From a virus, in IMG/VR virus record IMGVR_UViG_3300031766_000081, positions 1 to 22,059 of that record: a stretch of 22,059 nucleotides of DNA; one strand, written 5' to 3'. Position 1 is the stretch's first letter, and the number at the start of each line of letters is the position of its first letter. The translations under genes and the position numbers were made by a program. Shown here one piece after another: positions 7,771 to 14,818 of the stretch. The notes under the pieces were generated by a model. The model was not told the DNA's origin and made no database searches. It saw nothing but the letters and a program-made list of their open reading frames with translations.

Positions 7771-8819
7771 TTTATTTTACTCCACGCATATCCATTTAAC
7801 ATCTCGTCATACGTAAATTGATTATTAGCAAGGTAACGACAAAGCCATGTTAATTGTTTACGGCCTGGATGTTTTACAAATTCAATCTGGTGTAATTTTG
7901 TTTCGCAAATATCTTGAGCACAATTAGGGCCTAATACTATTGCAGGTGTTCCATAAATCATTGCTTCTAATGAAGCAATACTATTAAATGTTACTAAACA
8001 ATGTACATCATCTTCTAATGCTTGTTCCATAGTTTGTGTAGAAACCCTAGCTTCTCTACTAGGTTTCTTTCTAATTTCAACTGGTCTTTGTGTATGCTTT
8101 TTAATTTGCATAACAGTATTTTCAATCCAGATATCTAAATCTAATTCAAAATATTTCATTACTTTTTCACTAGGTGGAACTAAAAGAATTTTCTTTCCAG
8201 GTCTAACATCTTTAAACTGTATAGCAAGACGCTTCCATCTTTCACCACTATAATGTTCGGGAGCTTTTATTAATAAATTAGCATCAAGTTTTCTTTGTGC
8301 AGTTATATCATCATCACCTGGCTCTTTTTTATTATCTTCTAATCTATCTCTAGCTGGCATATGAAGATTTTGTAATGCATTTTTAACTATTCGATGATAA
8401 GTTTTCTTACCATTAGGATTCATTGGGCTTGGATTATTTCCAATATAGCCTGTATCCATAAAGTAAAAATCTCTACCTTCTTCGATACATTTTTTAATAA
8501 TTTTAGTTTTACCTAATCCTCTTACTAGGATTGGTGTTTTGTCATTCCAGTCTAAATCATCTGCCCTAATATATTTTCCACCTGATCCTAATGCCATTGC
8601 CATTACAAAAGAATCAACTAATCCAAATGGTGATTTTTCTTTTTTCTCTACTTTTTTAATTCCGCTATCAACACAAATTAGATTAGGCGCTTTAACATCT
8701 TCAAATGCCCGTGTTACTGCATTAACGGCATCCTTAGCATGACCTGTTGCGACTGCGGCAAGTATATGATTAACTAAATCTTTTAATTCAGGTTTCAAAT
8801 GTCTGGGGTCCCATTCCAT
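7767..8819 (-). CDS. GT-B-like glycosyltransferase family protein, paralogue C (350 aa)
   Basis: I prefer the ATG at 8817-8819: it lies two bases after the stop of the preceding gene and has AAGGGAAA upstream, while the longest in-frame start at 8861 would overlap that gene by 40 nt. This is the most divergent of the three paralogues. The signature is still visible: KKILLVPPSEK, TQRPVEIRKKPSREA, then VHCLVTFNSIASLEAMIYGTPAIVLGP and a final TYDEMLNGYAWSKIK block. The HP after VR in the other two is replaced by KP, so activity could differ. An N-terminal segment (ELKDLVNHILAAVATGHAKDAVNAVTRAFEDV) is helical. Probable sugar transferase or a related non-catalytic partner. Confidence 0.68.
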   Translation of the reverse strand: MEWDPRHLKPELKDLVNHILAAVATGHAKDAVNAVTRAFEDVKAPNLICVDSGIKKVEKKEKSPFGLVDSFVMAMALGSGGKYIRADDLDWNDKTPILVRGLGKTKIIKKCIEEGRDFYFMDTGYIGNNPSPMNPNGKKTYHRIVKNALQNLHMPARDRLEDNKKEPGDDDITAQRKLDANLLIKAPEHYSGERWKRLAIQFKDVRPGKKILLVPPSEKVMKYFELDLDIWIENTVMQIKKHTQRPVEIRKKPSREARVSTQTMEQALEDDVHCLVTFNSIASLEAMIYGTPAIVLGPNCAQDICETKLHQIEFVKHPGRKQLTWLCRYLANNQFTYDEMLNGYAWSKIK

Positions 8820-8821
8820 TT

Positions 8822-9568
8822 TTATTTCCCTTGCATTGTTTCTGCAAGTATATCTTTCCAAACTTGATTATACTCACAGTCTCGATAATTTTTAAACCAA
8901 GGCCCACCTTCTGTATAATGTAATGCTTTAGGTTTGCCATCTTCTGGTTCTTGATACCAACCAACTAACCAATTCCACTCGTTTGAAATTTTACCTATTT
9001 CTTCATCTTCAAGCCATGCAAATCTATGTAAATATTTTCCTGTTGTGTTAGGATTATTAATTAAATCAACTGTAATTTTTTGATTACTTGGATGTCCACA
9101 GTTCCATAAGACTACTGAACTCCAATTTTTTCTTGGATATTGTGATTGTACTCGCCCATCCATCTTCATACCCGGTGGAGGATTATGATCGTGTTGTACA
9201 CACATAACTGCATATTTGTCATCAGCTAGATCAAATAATTTTTGTACATCTTCTAAAAATACAACATCGTCATCACAAAATAATGCCCAACCTTTATAAT
9301 TCATTAATGCAGGAACAAGGAATCTTGTAAATGTAAATTCAGTTGAACCAAGTTTATCAGGTTCTCTCCAATACAGTTTACGTTGTCGTAAATCTTCTTG
9401 TGCTAATGGTTCAACATCAATATTGTTAAATCGTTTAATACTATATTCACATACTTGCCATGGTATGTCACTTCGGGTATCATATCCAATAAACACTTTA
9501 TTCGCTATTAATTCCCTAAGTTGTGCCTGGTTAGGATTTCTTAATTGTCTTAGTCCTTTTGTACTCAT
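8822..9568 (-). CDS. GT8-like glycosyltransferase (GT-A fold, 248 aa)
   Basis: The ATG overlaps the stop of the methyltransferase gene by four bases (ATGA, 9565-9568). VFIGYDTRSDIPWQVCEYSI (25-44) is the family-8-like opening strand and helix. ALFCDDDVVFLEDV (95-108) carries the DxD motif (D99-D101) for metal and nucleotide sugar. KALHYTEGGPWF near the C-terminus supplies the histidine and GxxPW-like block typical of GT8 metal coordination. The hydrophobic core fits the GT-A fold, and no membrane segment is present. It probably transfers a hexose or similar residue onto the glycan built by this cassette. The sugar cannot be predicted from sequence alone. Confidence 0.82.
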   Translation of the reverse strand: MSTKGLRQLRNPNQAQLRELIANKVFIGYDTRSDIPWQVCEYSIKRFNNIDVEPLAQEDLRQRKLYWREPDKLGSTEFTFTRFLVPALMNYKGWALFCDDDVVFLEDVQKLFDLADDKYAVMCVQHDHNPPPGMKMDGRVQSQYPRKNWSSVVLWNCGHPSNQKITVDLINNPNTTGKYLHRFAWLEDEEIGKISNEWNWLVGWYQEPEDGKPKALHYTEGGPWFKNYRDCEYNQVWKDILAETMQGK

Positions 9569-10257
9569 GCATGTTCCTTCCTACACCAGATTGCTGTTTG
9601 GTCAATAGTATGTATCTTCATAGTGTCTCCGAAGACGTCATGAAAGGCTTTTTTACTACCTTGCCAACTATTATAGTCATCAATTACACATATACCACCT
9701 ATTGATAACTTAGGCCAAAGTACTTGTAATTCTTTATATGTACTTTCATACCAATCAGTATCTAGCCGAAGAAGTGCAATATTAGTTGGTACATTTCCCG
9801 GATTCTCAAGTGTTTTACATACGTCACCAACAACATACTTGGTTTGATTTTGTGGAATAAATGGATTTATATTTTCTACAACTTCGTGTAATTCTGCTCT
9901 ACACCACTGATCATAACCATTTTTTGCTTTAGTACTTTGATGTGCAAATCCATAAGAACCATCAGCATTGATTCTATAATCATCTTCAGTTGGTGAAGTC
10001 ATACCTTCGAATGTATCATACAACCAAAACTGTCTTTTACTTTTTGTATTACCTAACCAAGCACTAATTATTTGTCCGCCTTTATAAACACCACATTCTA
10101 CTATAGCACCTTCAATTTTTTCTTTGTCTAATTCTTTAATAGTACGAAACGTATGTAAAAGTCTTTCCCCACTTGTCATAGTATAAGGTTTACATACGTT
10201 TAGCATGTTCCATTCATCTTCTGTAAACTCTTCTCTACGATCTTCGTTCAATATCAT
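9565..10257 (-). CDS. TylF/MycF-like O-methyltransferase (230 aa)
   Basis: TylF-family enzymes are metal-dependent O-methyltransferases acting on sugars or related small molecules. The features seen are an N-terminal TSGERLLHTFRTIKEL helix, motif I IVECGVYKGG (52-61) for S-adenosylmethionine, FWLYDTFEGM as the next acidic motif, and ALLRLDTDWYEST and ICVIDDYNSWQG, which supply the Asp residues that bind the divalent metal in this family. Length fits the family. The start overlaps the preceding nucleotidyltransferase-cupin gene by 23 nt and the stop overlaps the next GT gene, so it is embedded in the sugar cassette. A methylated sugar product is the natural reading. The exact hydroxyl and sugar are unknown. 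Confidence 0.86.
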   Translation of the reverse strand: MILNEDRREEFTEDEWNMLNVCKPYTMTSGERLLHTFRTIKELDKEKIEGAIVECGVYKGGQIISAWLGNTKSKRQFWLYDTFEGMTSPTEDDYRINADGSYGFAHQSTKAKNGYDQWCRAELHEVVENINPFIPQNQTKYVVGDVCKTLENPGNVPTNIALLRLDTDWYESTYKELQVLWPKLSIGGICVIDDYNSWQGSKKAFHDVFGDTMKIHTIDQTAIWCRKEHA

Positions 10258-10996
10258 CTTCTACGCACCTATCACCGTATTGTACTTCTAATATATGACA
10301 CGGTTCTTTTGTTTCATTACAACCTTGATGCCATTGTCTTTTGTGAATTGTAAATGACTGATTTTCTTTGTACCGTCCAAGTTCATCAAAATCGGATGAA
10401 ATATTTATTGTATTAACTAAACACGTTCCTTTAAGAATATACCAATGTTCTGATCTATCTTGATGGCGTTGCATACTTAAACTTTTACCAGGTTCTATTA
10501 CCAATTCTTTAACTTTGTATCCTGCTTTGTCGTCTAGTACTCTATACCATCCCCAGTTACGTATTGTTTTAGGATTCTTCCATTCTTCTAATATCCAACT
10601 ACTAGAATTTTGTTTAACTTCGCCACCAACCCCAAAAACAAAATCTACGTTAGGCCATTCATTCATTTCGGGAATATTGTCTTTAGTTCTATCTCCACCA
10701 TTTGCAAATATTATTTTTGATCCTATTGATGTTGATGCAATTAATTTAGAAATAGCATTGTTGGCTGTGTCATCTTCGTCATTAAAGTCCATAACCCAGT
10801 CAACATTTTTTAAATTTTTTACTATTGCAATACGTTCTTTTAACGGCATAAACGCACGACCTTTTTTACGTACTAACCATGCATCAGAATTAATTCCAAC
10901 AACTAGTTGGTCGCCTAGTTTTTTAGCCGCTTCAAAATAAGCTATATGGCCCGAGTGAAGTGGATCGAATCCACCGGTTACTAATACAATTGTCAT
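10235..10996 (-). CDS. Nucleotidyltransferase fused to ManC-type cupin domain (253 aa)
   Basis: Two domains are evident. Residues 1-~140 form a cytidylyltransferase-like domain with GGFDPLHSGH (8-17; the HxGH motif binds the nucleotide phosphates), GINSDAWLVRKKGR and PLKERIAIV, similar to HldE/RfaE C-terminal and glycerol-phosphate cytidylyltransferases. Residues ~150-253 match the cupin of mannose-6-phosphate isomerase type II (ManC C-terminus): VIEPGKSLSMQRHQDRSEHW, ILKGT, and EVQYGDRCVEDDIER near the end. The fusion suggests one protein that activates a sugar or polyol phosphate and isomerises or binds the sugar. It is first in the glycan cassette, 17 nt after the peroxiredoxin stop. The activated compound is unknown. 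Confidence 0.85.
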   Translation of the reverse strand: MTIVLVTGGFDPLHSGHIAYFEAAKKLGDQLVVGINSDAWLVRKKGRAFMPLKERIAIVKNLKNVDWVMDFNDEDDTANNAISKLIASTSIGSKIIFANGGDRTKDNIPEMNEWPNVDFVFGVGGEVKQNSSSWILEEWKNPKTIRNWGWYRVLDDKAGYKVKELVIEPGKSLSMQRHQDRSEHWYILKGTCLVNTINISSDFDELGRYKENQSFTIHKRQWHQGCNETKEPCHILEVQYGDRCVEDDIERRS

Positions 10997-11013
10997 TACA
11001 ACTGTATTTAATA

Positions 11014-11712
11014 TTATCGGAGAGAAGCTTGTATATAATTGATTATTGTTTCGGGATCAGATACTTCGTATGGATCATCGTCATTACCTGTTTGATTAAA
11101 TCCAGGTTCAACAAATGCTTGATCAACAATACCGTTAATAACATATAGTGAATAACGCCACGATCGTGGACCAAATCCTAAATGTCGTTTGTTACAACTA
11201 ACGCCTAATGCTTGAGAAAAGTCGCCATTACCGTCTGAAAGTAATTTAACATTTTTAATACCAAGACTTTCAAACCATGCATTCATAACAAACCCATCAT
11301 TAACTGAAACACAATATACTTCGTCTACACCTAGACCTTTAAATCTATCATATGCTTCGTCGTATGCTGGTAATTGTTTGGTTGAACATGTTGGTGTAAA
11401 TGCTCCAGGTAAACCAAATATTACAATTTTTTTCTTAGGGAAAATCTCAGCAGTAGTAATTTTTTGAAAGTCACCCATTACTCTATTAACAAAAGTAACA
11501 TTAGGTATTCGGTCAAATCTTTCTATTTTTTGAATAGAGCCCGGTAAGGCAGGATGACCTGTTCGTTCGTATTTGTCTTTATATGCCTTAGCATACTCAT
11601 CAGGAGTAGGTGGTCTTGTAGTTTCGTTTTCAAATGTTTTATCAGTACTACGATGATTACCGCCGTATTGATCTTGGATTTGTTTTCCAACATTAGTGTC
11701 AGTTAGTTTCAT
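11014..11712 (-). CDS. Peroxiredoxin (Prx5-like) with N-terminal extension
   Basis: Thiol peroxidase that reduces hydrogen peroxide or organic hydroperoxides. The active-site motif PGAFTPTC has the conserved PxxxTxxC arrangement, with peroxidatic Cys109 counted from the chosen start. VYCVSVNDGFVMNAW, KLLSDGNGDFSQALG, and the catalytic-arginine region GFGPRSWRYSLYV follow in the order expected for Prx5/hybrid-type peroxiredoxins. I chose the ATG at 11710-11712: it forms an ATGA overlap with the upstream 56-aa gene and has GGAGG 11 nt before it. A TTG at 11730 would add six residues. About 70 residues precede the catalytic fold (PPTPDEYAKAYKDKYER and flanks) with no recognised domain. It probably protects the infected cell from oxidative damage; the electron donor is unknown. 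Confidence 0.9.
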   Translation of the reverse strand: MKLTDTNVGKQIQDQYGGNHRSTDKTFENETTRPPTPDEYAKAYKDKYERTGHPALPGSIQKIERFDRIPNVTFVNRVMGDFQKITTAEIFPKKKIVIFGLPGAFTPTCSTKQLPAYDEAYDRFKGLGVDEVYCVSVNDGFVMNAWFESLGIKNVKLLSDGNGDFSQALGVSCNKRHLGFGPRSWRYSLYVINGIVDQAFVEPGFNQTGNDDDPYEVSDPETIINYIQASLR

Positions 11713-11879
11713 TTGTATATTTTCCTCCAACGCTGATCATATATGTTCTTGTCGTTTTCTGTTAGTACATATCCGGGATTGTTTGCTAGTTTTATTGCTA
11801 AATCCCTTAGTTCTATTCCTTCTTGTGTTAACTCTGCATCTGGTACATCTTTTAATTCATCTAAGTATTTCCAGCTCAA
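11709..11879 (-). CDS. 56-aa protein with TTG start
   Basis: Translating the minus strand from TTG at 11877-11879 gives 56 codons: SWKYLDELKDVPDAELTQEG and on to RWRKIYK, then TGA. Support comes from a very strong Shine-Dalgarno AGGAGG seven bases before the TTG, and from its stop overlapping the peroxiredoxin ATG as ATGA. It also fills the otherwise empty gap after the 151-aa gene. The protein is acidic and helical at the N-terminus and basic at the C-terminus, with no cysteine or membrane segment. Function unknown. Confidence 0.7.
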   Translation of the reverse strand: MSWKYLDELKDVPDAELTQEGIELRDLAIKLANNPGYVLTENDKNIYDQRWRKIYK

Positions 11880-11891
11880 AGTGCCCCCTCC

Positions 11892-12347
11892 TTATAGTCT
11901 TGCGTCTTCCATTCCAGCAACTCGAAGCTTCACTATATTAGTTAGTTGCCATTGCTTTTGGTCTAGAGCTTTTGTGACTCCCAACCATTTATTTCGCATT
12001 AGTGCGAATTCGTTAATGATTTTTTCATAATCAACTACATCAGCTTCGCCGTCAACATACTTTTCGACATCACGACTGCTTAATGCTCGTTGATAATTTT
12101 CCAAATATTTTTTAAAAAATGAACTCCTTAAACGCCGTAATTCAATATTTAAGTATTCTAGTATTGCTTCAAGCTCTTGAAGTTGATTAAAACGTTGTTC
12201 AACTAAACCAGGCATTTCAGCCGCGGCTTTTTCAACACTACCTTTAATCCGTATTTCAGCTTTTGCTTCTTCAAGCTCATGTTCAAAATACCCAATTGCG
12301 GCAGGTATCTTACTAATATCTTTAGCAACATCTGAATACCAGCCCAT
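11892..12347 (-). CDS. Helical 151-aa protein, candidate UvsY-like recombination mediator
   Basis: UvsY helps UvsX load onto gp32-coated single-stranded DNA; T4 UvsY is 137 aa and mostly helical. This protein is 151 aa, almost entirely helical by pattern (ELEEAKAEIRIKGSVEKAAAE, QELEAILEYLNIELRRLRSS), basic in the middle (RRLRSSFFKKYLENYQRAL), and ends with QWQLTNIVKLRVAGMED. It lies two genes after uvsX in the same transcription unit. Size, fold pattern and location support a UvsY role, but I see no unmistakable sequence match to T4 UvsY, so no gene symbol is given. The ATG overlaps the preceding stop (TAATG), with GAGGAT upstream. Confidence 0.72.
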   Translation of the reverse strand: MGWYSDVAKDISKIPAAIGYFEHELEEAKAEIRIKGSVEKAAAEMPGLVEQRFNQLQELEAILEYLNIELRRLRSSFFKKYLENYQRALSSRDVEKYVDGEADVVDYEKIINEFALMRNKWLGVTKALDQKQWQLTNIVKLRVAGMEDARL

Positions 12348-12586
12348 TAATAATCCTCGTCGTCGCTATCGTCATCATAATCTTGTTCTTCATCTTCAAG
12401 ATAATAAGAAATAGCTTTATCTAGGTCATTGTCAGAACCCAACGCATCTCGAAATGCTTCATCAGAACACCCAAAATCTGCACATAAATCAACAAACCGT
12501 TCTGCAACGGTTTCCATGCTTTTTTTATCAACATATTCTTTAAAGCATTGCCAAATTTCGCTGACATGCGATCCACTTTCGATCAT
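12347..12586 (-). CDS. Small acidic protein (79 aa) between uvsX and UvsY candidate
   Basis: The ATG lies 7 nt after the uvsX stop, and its ribosome site (AAGGAG) is made by the last uvsX codons, so translation follows uvsX. The core ERFVDLCADFGCSDEAFRDA with LGSDNDLDKAISYYLED reads as a compact three-helix domain. The tail (DEEQDYDDDSDDEDY) is strongly acidic, which is common in proteins that contact DNA-binding partners or mimic DNA. Its placement between UvsX and a possible mediator suggests an accessory role in recombination, by inference only. No named family recognised. Confidence 0.72.
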   Translation of the reverse strand: MIESGSHVSEIWQCFKEYVDKKSMETVAERFVDLCADFGCSDEAFRDALGSDNDLDKAISYYLEDEEQDYDDDSDDEDY

Positions 12587-12593
12587 ATAATCC

Positions 12594-13652
12594 TTACTCC
12601 TTTATGTTAGTAGTATCTTCAACTTCAGGTTCTTCTGCTTGAAAAGAATCGAAGTTATTCATAATTATGTCTAACTTCTCTCCTGACCAGTCTTTTCGAT
12701 ATTCAAGAGTTTCCTTTCCTGTCGAATCAGTGTATTTAAGTCGATTGCCTTGCTGTACTAGTAGGCCTTTCTTCTCAAATAAATCTACTAACCCCGAGTA
12801 TGGGTCCATGCCTGTATCATATGGTATTTTAACTTGCACACCTTCAAAAGGTTTTGCATAACGTGTTTTCATAACTTTACAAGCGGCTCTAATGCCTCTT
12901 ACATCAGTTACTTTTTTACCATCTAAATCTTCTTTAAGTTTTAGTTTTTTCATTGCAACTACAATACTAGATGCATAGATAAATCCTTGACCTCCACTAA
13001 TCTTATCGTCGGGATCAAACATATCTTGTGATGCGTAAGTATGATTAGTACATACTAGTCCTACGTTATGTGAACCAATCATATTAACTGTATTACGTAC
13101 TAATGAAGTAAGTGCTTTAGGTTTACGACCCATATCACCCTTCATATCACCCTTATTAAACTGATCTACATCAGTTGGTGTTAGTAACATACCCAGACTG
13201 TCAATAACAAACAACACTTTAGGTCGGTCTACGTCTGCCATTTCTCTATATTCAGACATAAATGTACTAATAGTTTTAGCAACATCGTCGATCATTGACA
13301 TGTTAAGTTTTAGGATTTTCTTTTCGTCTGTGTCTACTGAAAGTGCTTGTAACCATTTTTCATCTAATGCATTTTCACTATCAATTAGTACAACAAAGAT
13401 CCCTTGATCTTGTGCCGCTTTAACAATGTTACCTGCACAAATATATGATTTACCTGCACCTGATTCTCCAGCAAATACAGTAACTTTGCCTAAAGGAACA
13501 CCTTTATTAAAGTCACCACTTACTAGATAATTGAGTGCATAATTACCTGTACTAATCCAATCTGTTGGATCATTAAAGCCTGAGCTCATACCTGTAATAG
13601 ATTTTGTTAAGTTTTTACGAAACTTAGAAACGTCAAATGCTCTATTGGTCAT
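12594..13652 (-). CDS. uvsX: UvsX RecA-like recombinase
   Basis: UvsX forms filaments on single-stranded DNA and catalyses strand exchange for recombination-dependent replication and repair. From the ATG at 13650-13652 it is 352 aa, near T4 UvsX. Walker A is GESGAGKS (62-69), Walker B is in VLFVIDSLGML, and GLVCTNHTYASQ plus ISGGQGFIYASS correspond to the DNA-binding loop region of RecA/UvsX proteins. The tail EEPEVEDTTNIKE is acidic. I prefer this start because AGGAGA sits 6 nt upstream; the in-frame TTG at 13670 lacks such a site. It follows gp32 after a hairpin, so the two are probably co-transcribed with adjusted ratios. Confidence 0.96.
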   Translation of the reverse strand: MTNRAFDVSKFRKNLTKSITGMSSGFNDPTDWISTGNYALNYLVSGDFNKGVPLGKVTVFAGESGAGKSYICAGNIVKAAQDQGIFVVLIDSENALDEKWLQALSVDTDEKKILKLNMSMIDDVAKTISTFMSEYREMADVDRPKVLFVIDSLGMLLTPTDVDQFNKGDMKGDMGRKPKALTSLVRNTVNMIGSHNVGLVCTNHTYASQDMFDPDDKISGGQGFIYASSIVVAMKKLKLKEDLDGKKVTDVRGIRAACKVMKTRYAKPFEGVQVKIPYDTGMDPYSGLVDLFEKKGLLVQQGNRLKYTDSTGKETLEYRKDWSGEKLDIIMNNFDSFQAEEPEVEDTTNIKE

Positions 13653-13678
13653 AATTTCTCCTTTATCCAATTATTATA

Positions 13679-13702
13679 AGGGTGACTGTTTCCAGCCACC
13701 CT
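13679..13702 (-). promoter_or_regulatory. Intercistronic GNRA hairpin between gene 32 and uvsX
   Basis: In the minus-strand RNA, AGGGUGGCUG pairs with CAGUCACCCU (10 bp with one G-U pair) around a GAAA tetraloop. It begins 14 nt after the gene 32 stop and is followed by UAUAAUAAUU, not a U run. It therefore looks more like an mRNA-stabilising 3' structure or partial attenuator than a classical terminator. It could keep gp32 message abundant relative to uvsX. Confidence 0.7.
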
Positions 13703-13716
13703 ATATAACATAGTTC

Positions 13717-14694
13717 TTAGTTGGTTTGACGTGAACGGATCATCTTTAAGATGTCTTCCGCTTTATTATTATCCGCCGCCGGTGCTACTTCTTCAGCAAC
13801 TGCTTCAGTAGTAGTAGCTGGTGCTACTGCTTCTGGAGTTGGAGTTACTGGAGTTGGATTTGGAGTTGGACTTGGTGTACTTGCTTTAACAGGATCTCCT
13901 GTACGAGCTGACATTCCCGCTGGGCGGAAATAGTTACCAAATTTTTCCATATCATATGCTTCACCATCAACTGATGCTTCAAACATATCTTTAATAGCTT
14001 TAACTTCTACTTCGCCTGGTTTCTTAGGCAAGTAATCGTTTAATGTAAACAAGCCATGATCTTCTACAGCTTTATACTCATCTTCATTTAATGGACGCTC
14101 TCTGCGTGACCAAGATGAAGTTGAATAGTCTGCATAACCACCTTTAGAAGTTTTAGAAATTCTAAAGTCTACACCTGCGGTATAGTCGGTTGGCATTTCC
14201 TGCATATCAGGATCCATTAATGCACCCTTAATGATTTGGAAAATTTGAGGTCCAATAATAAAACGTCTAACTGGATTTTCTGGAGTGGTATCCTCGCTAA
14301 GAGGGTTATCAGTTACAAAGCCCTGAAATACATATGAACGTTTCTTCCAATACTTACGTCCCATATCTTCTAGGTTTTTATCTTTGAACCAACCACGTAC
14401 TTCTGAAAGTACAGGGCATGTTTCGCCATACATTTCCATACATGGAACTTGTACTTGTACAGGTCGTGAATCGGTTTGATTCTTAACTCCTGCAAAAGGT
14501 AGTTTAATCATCAATCGTTCTTTCCAGAAGAAAGTATTACTTTCATCTCCGTCTGGTAAGAAACGAAGCGTTGCTGACTCACCTTCTTTTAAATTCCAAA
14601 ATGGGTAAATTGCGTTGTCGCCGCCGCCGGAACCGCCTGAAGAGCGATTTTCTTGTTCTTTCAATTTTGCACGAATTTCTGCTAGTGTTGCCAT
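13717..14694 (-). CDS. 32: gp32 single-stranded DNA binding protein
   Basis: gp32 coats single-stranded DNA and coordinates replication, recombination and repair. I start at the ATG 14692-14694 (MATLAEIRAKLKEQ), with AGGAGG 9 nt upstream; it is 325 aa. The N-terminal basic helix corresponds to the cooperativity domain. The central domain includes SATLRFLPDGD, a gp32 hallmark matching IRFLP in T4, and VPCMEMYGETCPVLSEV, matching the T4 zinc segment. Only two cysteines (C85, C93) remain there, and the T4 HxxC-type partner ligands are not visible, so zinc binding is probably lost. The C-terminus carries a Pro/Thr/Ala-rich linker (about 270-305) before a short KAEDILKMIRSRQ tail. It has its own promoter upstream. 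Confidence 0.94.
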   Translation of the reverse strand: MATLAEIRAKLKEQENRSSGGSGGGDNAIYPFWNLKEGESATLRFLPDGDESNTFFWKERLMIKLPFAGVKNQTDSRPVQVQVPCMEMYGETCPVLSEVRGWFKDKNLEDMGRKYWKKRSYVFQGFVTDNPLSEDTTPENPVRRFIIGPQIFQIIKGALMDPDMQEMPTDYTAGVDFRISKTSKGGYADYSTSSWSRRERPLNEDEYKAVEDHGLFTLNDYLPKKPGEVEVKAIKDMFEASVDGEAYDMEKFGNYFRPAGMSARTGDPVKASTPSPTPNPTPVTPTPEAVAPATTTEAVAEEVAPAADNNKAEDILKMIRSRQTN

Positions 14695-14763
14695 AATTAT
14701 AGCCTCCTTTAAGTTGTTATAAGCCTTCGTTGCTTGTGCCTTTAATAGTAGCACATAATATAT

Positions 14764-14792
14764 ATGTTACTATCTTTTACTTAGTAAGTCAA
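14764..14792 (-). promoter_or_regulatory. Sigma70-type promoter for gene 32/uvsX operon
   Basis: On the minus strand, TTGACT (14787-14792) is followed after exactly 17 nt by TAACAT (14764-14769). The spacing is ideal and the -35 is identical to the promoter upstream of the uvsW operon. The predicted start site near 14757 leaves a leader of about 60 nt before gene 32. It lies in the 124-nt gap between the 761-aa gene and gene 32, which otherwise holds nothing clear. Confidence 0.72.
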
Positions 14793-14818
14793 GTTCTTAT
14801 TTGCCGAAAAAGTGGTTT

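Noticed and set aside
10515-10940. Plus-strand open frame of 141 codons
   Set aside because: Antisense to the nucleotidyltransferase domain with its intact HxGH motif; no ribosome site or motif of its own.
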